DNA from: Pseudoalteromonas rubra
GTDB lineage: Bacteria; Pseudomonadota; Gammaproteobacteria; Enterobacterales; Alteromonadaceae
Length of the DNA: 64,000 bases
Assembly (NCBI RefSeq): GCF_000967655.1
Contig: NZ_JXYA01000005.1
Span: forward strand, 1-64,000
Direction: 5' to 3'
Shown here: positions 19,445 through 27,548 of the stretch, piece by piece
Numbering within the stretch: position 1 is the stretch's first letter
How the letters are laid out: each line of letters opens with the position of its first letter
Made by a program: the position numbers and the translations under genes
The notes under the pieces: generated by a model
The model's database searches: none
Told to the model about the DNA's origin: nothing
The model's input: the letters and a program-made list of their open reading frames with translations, nothing else

Positions 19445-20517
19445 GTGAGCCTGCCCAGTCACATCGCGGACGACGAGTTCAGGTTGAAGCGCCCCCCGAG
19501 GCGCCACAGTCAACAACAACACCAGAGGCCGAACAACAAGCGCGGCGCGTTGAACAAGGCGCAGAGCAGGCTGATATAAGCATGTCTGATGAGCGCGAGC
19601 AAGCGCTTGATACTGAGTTGCAAGCGATCCCCTTGGAGCCTGTAGTACAACCGACCCGATCCGGACTGACCTGGCGTAAATTATTGCTGTTGGGCCTGGC
19701 TGTGCTGATCCCGGTAGAGATGACGCTGACACTGCTCGATGCGCTTAACCGCAGCTGGGTTCTGGCCGGATTATACGGGCTGGTCATTATCAGCGCACTG
19801 GTTGTGCTGGCAAAGTTCTGCTGGTCAGAAGTACGTGCCCTTGGCAGGTTAAAAAAGCTCGAGCAGCAACGGGCCGGGGCACAAAGGTTGTTAAGCAGCA
19901 ACCAAATTGGTGAAGCACAAACTTGGTTAAAGCCGCTGCTGAAGCAGCATGACAAGGCGCAGGTCAGCCAGTTTATGGCGACCATACAACCCCACTTTAC
20001 CGATCAGGAAGTACTGACGCTGTACGACAATACCTTACTTCAGGATGTGGATGAGCGCGCCCGCTCGCTCATCGCGCAGTTTGCCAGCACCTCCGCACTG
20101 ATGGTGGCGATAAGCCCCATGGCCATTACCGATATGCTGGCCGTGTTGTGGCGTGGGGTTGTACTGATAGAAAAGATAAGCCAGCTGTACGGGATTAAAC
20201 TGGGTTATCGCAGCCGCATTGAGCTTTACCGCTTACTGCTCAAACAGATCATCTTTGTCGGGGCCAGTGAGTTGCTGAGCGATCTGGCAGCCACCAGCCT
20301 GGGCGCTGAGTTATTGGGTAAACTGTCGGCACGTTCAGCTCAAGGGCTCAGTGCTGGCGTGTTTACCGCTCGGCTGGGCTATAAAGCTATGGCTTTATGT
20401 CGGCCTATCCCCGTTAGTAAGCCTGCCTCAGGCTACTTATCGCAGACGGCCCGGAAACTGGCGAACCTGTTAATTCGCCAATCCACTAACAGGTCGGATG
20501 AGACTGGTAAAAAATAG
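19441..20517 (+). CDS. ycjF: YcjF, TIGR01620/DUF697 inner-membrane protein
   Basis: YcjF is an uncharacterised inner-membrane partner of YcjX. The 358-residue protein has a charged N-terminal region of about 75 residues, two adjacent TM segments at about 80-125, and a C-terminal DUF697-type domain containing SPMAITDMLAVLWRG. It overlaps ycjX by four bases. The terminator hairpin begins inside its last codons. Confidence 0.92.
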   Translation: MSEPAQSHRGRRVQVEAPPEAPQSTTTPEAEQQARRVEQGAEQADISMSDEREQALDTELQAIPLEPVVQPTRSGLTWRKLLLLGLAVLIPVEMTLTLLDALNRSWVLAGLYGLVIISALVVLAKFCWSEVRALGRLKKLEQQRAGAQRLLSSNQIGEAQTWLKPLLKQHDKAQVSQFMATIQPHFTDQEVLTLYDNTLLQDVDERARSLIAQFASTSALMVAISPMAITDMLAVLWRGVVLIEKISQLYGIKLGYRSRIELYRLLLKQIIFVGASELLSDLAATSLGAELLGKLSARSAQGLSAGVFTARLGYKAMALCRPIPVSKPASGYLSQTARKLANLLIRQSTNRSDETGKK

Positions 20518-20539
20518 TGTGTAAGTACACACTATTTTT
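20510..20539. terminator. Terminator overlapping the ycjF stop codon
   Basis: A 14-bp perfect inverted repeat (20510-20523 with 20526-20539) is flanked by A and T runs. The ycjF TAG stop is inside the left arm, so the ribosome reaches the hairpin before releasing. Confidence 0.85.
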
Positions 20540-20601
20540 AAATGTATTTATTTATCTGGATTTTTCGTTTTTCTCCCTTTGTTATGACAACTTATGTGTA
20601 C

Positions 20602-20633
20602 ACCCGGGCTAATTTAACCGGCCCGGGTTAGCC
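20602..20633 (+). promoter_or_regulatory. Two mutually exclusive hairpins upstream of megL
   Basis: ACCCGGGC (20602-20609) pairs with GCCCGGGT (20621-20628), and GGCTAA (20608-20613) pairs with TTAGCC (20628-20633). The arms overlap, so only one hairpin can form at a time. This is the geometry of a conformational switch, but no known riboswitch consensus was recognised. Confidence 0.3.
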
Positions 20634-20717
20634 ATCTGCGCGTCCGGCACGCTTGTACATTTTTGTGCCATGGAATATCTAATTGGTATTCGTTCGAATA
20701 ACAAAAATAGGCAAGCA

Positions 20718-21896
20718 ATGAAGAAGTTACATGATCAGACCAATTGTATTCACGGTCCACACCACTTTGATGACCCGCATGGTGCCCTGACGGCCCCTTT
20801 GTATCAGAGTTCGACGTTTAAGTTTAAAGATGCAGCACAAGGTGCTGCGCGCTTTGCTGGTGAAGAGGCTGGCTATATTTATACCCGCCTTGGCAACCCG
20901 ACGACCCGTGAGCTGGAAGAAAAACTGGCTCAGCTCGAAGAGATGGAAGATGCGGCGGCCACGGCTACGGGCATGGGCGCAGTCTCTGCCTCTGTGCTGA
21001 GCTTTTTACAGCAGGGCGATCATCTAATTGCCTCTAAAGCACTGTATGGGTGCAGCTTTGCCTTATTTGCCCACATGCTGCCCAAGTTTGGCATTGAGGT
21101 CACCTTTGTCGATATGACAGACGAGCAGGCGCTGGTCGATGCGTTGCAGCCAAACAGCAAAATGTTATTTGCCGAAACGCCGATCAACCCCAATATGACG
21201 GTACTGGACTTGGCCATGCTGGGGCAGTTCGCCCAGCAACACAAGTTGATCAGCGTTATCGACAACACCTTTATGACCCCGTTACTGCAAAAGCCCAAGC
21301 ATTTTGGCATCGATATCGTGATCCACAGTGCAACCAAATACCTTAACGGTCACGGCGATGTCGTCGCTGGTATCGTCTGTGGCAGCGCGGAGCACATTGA
21401 AACCATTAAACTCACTGTACTGAAAGATATCGGGGCAACCATCAGCCCACACGATGCCTGGCTAATCAATCGCGGCCTTAAAACTTTGCACCTGCGTGTT
21501 GCAAGGCATTGTGAAAGTGCGCAAAAAGTGGCGGAGTTTCTTGATAGCCACCCTAAGGTGGATACCGTTTACTATCCGGGTTTGCCATCGCATCCGGGCT
21601 ATCGATTCCTCGGTGAGCAGATGAAAGGCGCCGGTGGCGTGATTGCATTTGAGATCAAAGGTGGCGTCAGTGAAGGCGAGAAATTTATTAATGCGACAGA
21701 GCTGTGCACCCTGGCAGTGAGTCTGGGCGATCCGGAAACGCTGATCCAGCATCCGGCATCCATGACACACTCTCCTTACACGCCTGAAGAGCGTCAGGCA
21801 GCCGGGATCTCGGATGGCCTGATCCGTATTTCCGTTGGGCTTGAGGCCGTCGAAGATATCATGGAAGACCTGGAAAAAGCGTTTTTGTGTATATAA
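20718..21896 (+). CDS. megL: Methionine gamma-lyase (PLP enzyme)
   Basis: The enzyme splits L-methionine into methanethiol, 2-oxobutyrate and ammonia. The 392-residue protein is a Cys/Met-metabolism PLP-dependent enzyme. Lys207 (SATKYLNGHGD) binds PLP, and Tyr55 and Arg57 (YTRLGNP) bind phosphate. Cys112 in LYGCSFALF is the residue typical of methionine gamma-lyase (Cys116 in Pseudomonas putida) and argues against cystathionine lyases. The start at 20718 follows AGGCAAGCA and matches family length; an upstream ATG would add 16 atypical residues. It would feed methanethiol and sulfur-volatile metabolism. Confidence 0.85.
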   Translation: MKKLHDQTNCIHGPHHFDDPHGALTAPLYQSSTFKFKDAAQGAARFAGEEAGYIYTRLGNPTTRELEEKLAQLEEMEDAAATATGMGAVSASVLSFLQQGDHLIASKALYGCSFALFAHMLPKFGIEVTFVDMTDEQALVDALQPNSKMLFAETPINPNMTVLDLAMLGQFAQQHKLISVIDNTFMTPLLQKPKHFGIDIVIHSATKYLNGHGDVVAGIVCGSAEHIETIKLTVLKDIGATISPHDAWLINRGLKTLHLRVARHCESAQKVAEFLDSHPKVDTVYYPGLPSHPGYRFLGEQMKGAGGVIAFEIKGGVSEGEKFINATELCTLAVSLGDPETLIQHPASMTHSPYTPEERQAAGISDGLIRISVGLEAVEDIMEDLEKAFLCI

Positions 21897-21961
21897 ATGT
21901 TTACAGTTAATTGCTTTGTGAGCCCTATAAATAAAGGGGTGTGTTTTTTGGTGGCCAATTG

Positions 21962-21979
21962 TGTAAATTAAACCGTACA
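21962..21979 (+). promoter_or_regulatory. Candidate TyrR/PhhR box upstream of phhA
   Basis: TGTAAATTAAACCGTACA matches the TyrR-family consensus TGTAAA-N6-TTTACA at ten of twelve fixed positions. It lies about 130 bases before phhA, whose homologues are activated by the TyrR-type regulator PhhR in pseudomonads. No experimental link can be shown from sequence. Confidence 0.3.
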
Positions 21980-22109
21980 AAATTGACCTTTCTGGCCGGG
22001 CCGATTTCAGGCCTGGCTATTAAACTTTTCCTCACTTTTACATAGTATCCGGGTAACACTTTGACGCGTTGTTTTTGTTCAAATGCGACGCATTACCAAG
22101 AAGGTTACT

Positions 22110-22907
22110 ATGGCTAAATCGAGTAAATACACGTCTAAACAGCCCAACGAGCAGGGCCTGATCGAATGGACAGAAGAAGAAAATCAGATCTGGTCTGAAC
22201 TGGTTGCCAGACAGCTTGAATGCATCAAAGGCAAAGCGTGTGATGAATATCTCGAAGGCCTGCAAAAAATCAATTTACCCCACGACCGTATCCCGCAGCT
22301 ACACGAGCTGAACGAGGCACTGGAGCGTGAAACGGGCTGGCAGGTCGCGCCAGTACCTGCGTTGATCGACTTTGATGAGTTTTTCCGCCTGCTTGCTAAC
22401 AAGCAGTTCCCGGTTGCCACTTTTATCCGCAGTCGCGAGGAGTTTGATTACCTGCAGGAGCCGGATATTTTCCACGAAATTTTTGGTCACTGTGCCATGC
22501 TGACTAACCCGGCATTTGCGGAGTTTACGCACAAGTACGGTCAGCTGGGCTATGCCGCAGAGAAAAAAGACCGCGTTTACCTGGCCCGTTTGTACTGGTT
22601 TACCGTTGAGTTTGGCTTGATGCAAACCAAAGATGGCCTGCGCATTTATGGCGGCGGGATCTTATCAAGCCCGGGTGAAACTCAGTACGTTTACAGCAAC
22701 GAGCCAGAGATCAACCCGTTAGAAGTACTTGACGTGCTTCGCACACCGTATCGAATTGATATTATGCAGCCTTTGTACTACACCATTAACGCCATTGACG
22801 ATTTGTTTGATATCTCACAAATGGATATTATGGCGCAGGTACGTAAGGCCAAAGAACTGGGTCTGTTTGAGCCTAAGTTCCCACCTAAAAACAAACTAGC
22901 AAGTTAA
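22110..22907 (+). CDS. phhA: Phenylalanine 4-monooxygenase
   Basis: The enzyme hydroxylates phenylalanine to tyrosine with tetrahydrobiopterin or a related pterin, iron and oxygen. The 265-residue monodomain bacterial form has iron ligands His122 and His127 (FHEIFGHC) and Glu167. The start at 22110 follows an AAGAAGG site; an upstream ATG would add nine atypical residues. phhB follows immediately and recycles the pterin, so the two form an operon for phenylalanine catabolism or tyrosine supply. Confidence 0.95.
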   Translation: MAKSSKYTSKQPNEQGLIEWTEEENQIWSELVARQLECIKGKACDEYLEGLQKINLPHDRIPQLHELNEALERETGWQVAPVPALIDFDEFFRLLANKQFPVATFIRSREEFDYLQEPDIFHEIFGHCAMLTNPAFAEFTHKYGQLGYAAEKKDRVYLARLYWFTVEFGLMQTKDGLRIYGGGILSSPGETQYVYSNEPEINPLEVLDVLRTPYRIDIMQPLYYTINAIDDLFDISQMDIMAQVRKAKELGLFEPKFPPKNKLAS

Positions 22908-22917
22908 GGATTTATTG

Positions 22918-23262
22918 ATGTCTGATTTAAGTGCACAAAAATGTGAAGCGTGTCGTGCGGATGCGCCTAAAGTGTCAGATGCCGAATTAGCTGAACTGAT
23001 CAAGCTGATCCCGGATTGGGTGCCAGAAGTACGTGACGGTATTATGCAGCTTGAGCGTGTTTATAAGTTTAAAAACTTTAAGCAAGCCATTGCATTCACC
23101 AACAAAGTGGGTGACATGGCGGAAGATGAAGGTCACCACCCGGGTCTGTTGACCGAGTGGGGCAAAGTGACAGTAACCTGGTGGAGCCACTCTATCAAAG
23201 GCCTGCACAAAAATGACTTTATCTGCGCGGCGAAAACCGACGAGATCTTTGCCGCACTGTAA
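22918..23262 (+). CDS. phhB: Pterin-4a-carbinolamine dehydratase
   Basis: The enzyme dehydrates the 4a-hydroxypterin left by phenylalanine hydroxylase. The 114-residue protein carries the family signature [18 protein letters not shown] with its active-site histidines. The ATG at 22918 is ten bases after phhA and follows an AAGGA site. An in-frame TTG one codon earlier is less likely. Confidence 0.95.
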   Translation: MSDLSAQKCEACRADAPKVSDAELAELIKLIPDWVPEVRDGIMQLERVYKFKNFKQAIAFTNKVGDMAEDEGHHPGLLTEWGKVTVTWWSHSIKGLHKNDFICAAKTDEIFAAL

Positions 23263-23278
23263 GTGTTGGGCAAATTAA

Positions 23279-23310
23279 ATTAAAAAAGGCGCATCAGCGC
23301 CTTTTTTAAT
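23279..23310. terminator. Bidirectional terminator between phhB and barA
   Basis: A 14-bp perfect stem (23279-23292 with 23297-23310) has a 4-base loop and A/T runs on either side, between convergent genes. Confidence 0.95.
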
Positions 23311-23355
23311 GCCAGTAGGATTGTCGAGCCATAGCGGACAACCTCTTTACATTTG

Positions 23356-26136
23356 CTAATGCGTCAGTGTCGGCCCCGATACGGCTTGTGAATCTCGTTC
23401 TAAATGTTGCAGCTCATCAATCAGCTCCAGCAACTCCGGCTCAATATAATCAAAGTCACGGGATTGTTTTAAGGCCGTTTCCAGCGTTTCGGCCAGGTTC
23501 TTGAGCGTCGGCACACCGGTATAACAGCAGGCGCCATGAAACTTGTGGATCACCGTTAGCAGCGTTTGGGTATCTTCCTGTTGCGCCGACTCACTCAGCT
23601 GGCTGAGGGTTTCGGGGACACTTTGCAACAACATATCCAACATCTCCAGGGCCAGCTCTGGTTTATTGCCAGCGCGTTGCAGGGCCAGCTCCCAGTCCAG
23701 TAAGTGGCTTTCAAACGGGGCAATGCTGGCCACCTGAGGCTGTTGTGCCTTTTGTTTTTCCGGGGGCAATGACGGACTGTGGTCGCAAATGATCTGCCGC
23801 AGCATGTCTTCATCTATCGGCTTTGTCATGTAGCCGTTAAAGCCATCTTTGATCAGCTGCTCTTTTTCACCCGTTAATGCGTGCGCCGTCACTGCAATGA
23901 TAGGCGTATCATCATTCAGTGAAGACTCTTTAATGGTTCTGCACGCAGTGATGCCATCCATGATCGGCATCTGAATATCCATAAAGATCAGGTCGTACTT
24001 TTGTGACTTACATAAACTCACCGCCTGAGCACCATTGTGGGCCGTATCTATGGTATCGACCTGCTCTTCCAGCAGGGTGTAAAGCAGCTTTAAATTGGCG
24101 TCATTATCATCGGCTATCAACACTTTGAGCGGCAGGTGCGCTAAGTCAGTGTCATCAATTGATACACTTGGGTGATCTAAGCGGTAAGGCGCTGCCAGCA
24201 TGTCGCACAGTTTTCTGTGGTGCATAGGTTTGCTGATACAGGCATCGGCACCACTGCCAATTAATGATTCACGCATATTGTGAGAAATGGTGTTGACCAT
24301 CAGGTACAGATAATCCGCCATTTCCCTGGCCTGGGTAATATAGGCCTTCACGGTTTGCATATCGTCTACCGTTGCCATGTTACCGATCAGGCAAATGTCA
24401 TACTTAAATTCCTGCTCCAGCGCGCCGAAGAAGGTCTCTTCATTTTTACAGCAGGTTACTTGCATCGCCCAATCTTCAAGCTGAGCTTTAACGGCATTGC
24501 GGGTATGTTCCTGTGGTTCAAAGTACAGCACGCGCTTGTTTTCCAGCGGTTTGGTCGGCAGGTCGTCGTCAAATAAACGGCTTGGCAGATTAAAAATGGC
24601 ATTAAAGGTAAAACAAGAGCCACTGCCAGGCGCAGAGTTGAGCGTGATGCGCCCACTCATGGCTTCGACAATATGTTTGGTGATGATTAAGCCAAGACCT
24701 GTGCCGCCGAATTTGCGGGTAATGCTGGAGTCGGCCTGAGCGAATGGGGTAAACAGGGTGTCTTGTTTTTCCTGTGCAATGCCCAGCCCGGTATCGCTGA
24801 CTGAGATCAGCAGCGAGGTCTGACTGTCGCCCTTGAGTCGATGGCTGATATCGACTTTCACCGAGCCTTTTTCGGTAAACTTGATGGCATTGCTGATCAG
24901 ATTGATCAGTACCTGTTTAAAGCGCGTCGGGTCGCCCACCAGGTTATCCGGCACCTGGCGATTGATGGCAATCGACAGTTCCAGTTGTTTTTCATAGGCG
25001 CTTGGGGCAAGCAATGTCAGCACTTCATTCACCGCATCCCTGAGCTGGAACTGAATGCTTTCCAGGTCCATGGCGCCGGCTTCAAGCTTCGAAAAGTCGA
25101 GAATATCACTGATGATGGTCAGCAGGCTGTTGGCCGACAGCTCTATGGTATCTAAGTAGTCTTTTTGGTGCTTATTAAGGGGTGTTTTATAGAGCTGGCG
25201 GGTAAAGCCAATTACGCCGTTCAGCGGGGTTCTGAGTTCATGACTCATCTTGGCGAGGAAGTCGGATTTAACCCGGTTGGCGACCTGGGCTTCTTTTTTC
25301 GCAATATTCAGCTGGATATTCTGAGTTTCATACTGCTCCAGTGTTTCCCGGTAATCGCTGGTGGCCTGATCTATGTGCTTTTGCATTTCGTCGCGCTGTA
25401 GCACCATTTTTTCGCTGATGGTGATGAGGCCCTCACGAAGTAAGTCGAATTCGCCCTGCATCGGCTGCTCGACGCCAATTTTGGTTTTGCCCTCAAGCAG
25501 CTTATCCGTGGCCAACAGCAGGTGAGACAGCGGCGTTGAGAACATCCGGCTGAGCCGGGTCGAGACAAAGGCACTCAGCAACAAAGCCACCATAATGATG
25601 GCACCACTGAACAGCAGTGCTTGTTGCTGGCCAATAATGGCTTGGTCTTTACTGAGCTCTATCATCAGCACAGCGGTGGTGCGGGTATGGGCATTTTGCC
25701 AGTCCGAAGTCCCTTGCTGTTGCGGCTGTTTTACGGGCGCAAAGATAATGTACCTGTCGAGGTACTGAACGATTTCAGTGGCATGTAACTCTGTGACATT
25801 GCCACGATAATGCAGCTGATTAAATTCATTATGATAGTTACTGGTTAACAGCAACTGATTGTCTTCATTGAACAGCGCGATGCTATTGACGAAACTGCCA
25901 TGCTGGTTGTGGGTAGTGGTGATCACCCGATGTAACCTGGCTTTATCTCGCTCAGCCAGCGGTTGTTCCACCGTCATTGCCACAGTATTGGCCAGACTGG
26001 TGCCTTGTTGCTTGAGGATTTGTTCAAGCTCAACGTAACGATTTATAGTAAAATAACCGCCAAGTACCAGGCCGATTAACACCGTTGGGATCAGGGTCAA
26101 CACTAATACGCTGTCGCGCAAACTCAATTTAGACAT
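23356..26136 (-). CDS. barA: BarA-type hybrid sensor histidine kinase
   Basis: BarA/GacS phosphorylates the response regulator UvrY/GacA to control Csr small RNAs. The 926-residue inner-membrane protein has a TM at about 10-30, a periplasmic sensor to about 170, a second TM (about 175-193), HAMP, HisKA with His299 (KMSHELRTPLNG) and HATPase (about 400-515). A first receiver-like domain (about 534-650) lacks a recognisable acceptor Asp. A full receiver has Asp720 (IFMDIQMP), and a C-terminal HPt domain has His864. It is divergent from rlmD, as in many gammaproteobacteria. Confidence 0.93.
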   Translation of the reverse strand: MSKLSLRDSVLVLTLIPTVLIGLVLGGYFTINRYVELEQILKQQGTSLANTVAMTVEQPLAERDKARLHRVITTTHNQHGSFVNSIALFNEDNQLLLTSNYHNEFNQLHYRGNVTELHATEIVQYLDRYIIFAPVKQPQQQGTSDWQNAHTRTTAVLMIELSKDQAIIGQQQALLFSGAIIMVALLLSAFVSTRLSRMFSTPLSHLLLATDKLLEGKTKIGVEQPMQGEFDLLREGLITISEKMVLQRDEMQKHIDQATSDYRETLEQYETQNIQLNIAKKEAQVANRVKSDFLAKMSHELRTPLNGVIGFTRQLYKTPLNKHQKDYLDTIELSANSLLTIISDILDFSKLEAGAMDLESIQFQLRDAVNEVLTLLAPSAYEKQLELSIAINRQVPDNLVGDPTRFKQVLINLISNAIKFTEKGSVKVDISHRLKGDSQTSLLISVSDTGLGIAQEKQDTLFTPFAQADSSITRKFGGTGLGLIITKHIVEAMSGRITLNSAPGSGSCFTFNAIFNLPSRLFDDDLPTKPLENKRVLYFEPQEHTRNAVKAQLEDWAMQVTCCKNEETFFGALEQEFKYDICLIGNMATVDDMQTVKAYITQAREMADYLYLMVNTISHNMRESLIGSGADACISKPMHHRKLCDMLAAPYRLDHPSVSIDDTDLAHLPLKVLIADDNDANLKLLYTLLEEQVDTIDTAHNGAQAVSLCKSQKYDLIFMDIQMPIMDGITACRTIKESSLNDDTPIIAVTAHALTGEKEQLIKDGFNGYMTKPIDEDMLRQIICDHSPSLPPEKQKAQQPQVASIAPFESHLLDWELALQRAGNKPELALEMLDMLLQSVPETLSQLSESAQQEDTQTLLTVIHKFHGACCYTGVPTLKNLAETLETALKQSRDFDYIEPELLELIDELQHLERDSQAVSGPTLTH

Positions 26137-26218
26137 AAATTGGATGTAAAACAGTAAGTAGTCTGAGCCCTAGAGTATCGAGTTAACAGGTGTTTAGCAA
26201 TCTTATAGGGGCGGCAAT

Positions 26219-27544
26219 ATGGCACAAATATTTCGTGCTGGAAAATCTTCTAAACAACGTAGTAAGCAAGTCGAGACAGTTGAGCTGACAATTGACTCGC
26301 TGGACCATCAGGGGCGCGGTGTGTGCAGACACCAGGGAAAAGTCGGTTTTGTGGATGGTGCACTCAGTTCCGAGCGGGTTAAAGCACGTATAAAGACACA
26401 AAAAAGTCGTGTTTTCGAAGCGCAAACCGTCAAGGTGCTGGAGGCAAGTGAGGAGCGGGTTACGCCGTTTTGCGAATACTATCAACAATGTGGTGGCTGC
26501 GCGTTACAGCATCTGGACGCCGATGCGCAGCTGGTGCACAAGCAGCAGGCGGTGTCGGCCTTATTTGACAAATTCGCCAAAGCAACTGAGTTGCCCTGGC
26601 TGCCACCACTGACTGGGCCTGAGCGCCATTATCGCCGCGCCGGGCGCATTGCCTGCATCTATGACAAACAAACTAACCAGCTCAAACTAGGGTTTCGCTC
26701 TGCCGGGTCTAAGAAAATTATTGAAATTGATCACTGTGCGGTCATGGTTGATGCCTTTGCTGGTGGCTTTGAGGCGCTGCGCCAGACTCTGAATACCCAC
26801 CCTGAGCTGCGCAGCGTCAGCCATATCCAGTTCTGTGCAGCGGATAATGGTGCGTTTGTACTGCTGCGTCATACCCGGGCAATTAGCTCACAGGTTAAAG
26901 CTCAGGTTGCAGAGCGTCTTACCGGGCAAAACTGGCAGTTTGTCTGGGATGATGGCAAGTCGCAGCCAGAATATGCGTTGTTGCCCGCTTATGAGAGCGC
27001 CGGCGTAAGGTTTGCGTTTAAGCTCGACAACTTTATTCAGGTTAATCGCGATATTAATGAACAAATGCTGCAAAGGGCACTTGAGTGGCTGGCTTTGACG
27101 GGCAAAGAGCAGGTTCTGGATCTGTTTTGTGGAATTGGTAACTTCTCCTTATTGTTGGCAAAACACGCAAACAAGGTGGTTGCAGTAGAAGGGGTGGCCG
27201 AGTCGGTTGCAATGGCACGGCAAAATGCGCACACTAACCACATCGACACGGTCAGTTTTCACCAGTTTGACCTCACTCAGCCCCTGACGACGGCGAACTG
27301 GTTTCATGCGGCGCTGGATGTACTGGTGTTAGACCCTTCACGCACCGGGGCGTACGAGATTTTACGCCAGTTGCCGTTGACGCAATTTAAACAGGTTTTA
27401 TATGTGTCCTGCGATCCGGTGACTATGGCCAGAGATGCGGCATTGCTACTGGAAGCGGGCTTTGTGGTCGATAAAGTGTGTTTAATGAATATGTTCCCGC
27501 ACACAGGACATATAGAAACCATGGCGTTGTTCCAAAGGAGGTAG
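26219..27544 (+). CDS. rlmD: 23S rRNA (uracil-1939-C5) methyltransferase RlmD
   Basis: RlmD (RumA) methylates U1939 of 23S rRNA with SAM. The 441-residue protein (E. coli 433) has an N-terminal TRAM domain, an iron-sulfur cluster site Cys85, Cys91, Cys94 and Cys173, the SAM motif VLDLFCGIGNFSLLLA at about 298-313, and the catalytic nucleophile Cys397 (YVSCDP). It precedes relA with a 4-base gap, and the relA ribosome site overlaps its stop codon. Confidence 0.96.
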   Translation: MAQIFRAGKSSKQRSKQVETVELTIDSLDHQGRGVCRHQGKVGFVDGALSSERVKARIKTQKSRVFEAQTVKVLEASEERVTPFCEYYQQCGGCALQHLDADAQLVHKQQAVSALFDKFAKATELPWLPPLTGPERHYRRAGRIACIYDKQTNQLKLGFRSAGSKKIIEIDHCAVMVDAFAGGFEALRQTLNTHPELRSVSHIQFCAADNGAFVLLRHTRAISSQVKAQVAERLTGQNWQFVWDDGKSQPEYALLPAYESAGVRFAFKLDNFIQVNRDINEQMLQRALEWLALTGKEQVLDLFCGIGNFSLLLAKHANKVVAVEGVAESVAMARQNAHTNHIDTVSFHQFDLTQPLTTANWFHAALDVLVLDPSRTGAYEILRQLPLTQFKQVLYVSCDPVTMARDAALLLEAGFVVDKVCLMNMFPHTGHIETMALFQRR

Positions 27545-27548
27545 TCAT

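Noticed and set aside
20518..20717. Known SAM or methionine riboswitch upstream of megL
   Set aside because: The hairpins do not show the conserved cores of known SAM riboswitch classes; only the alternative stems are reported.
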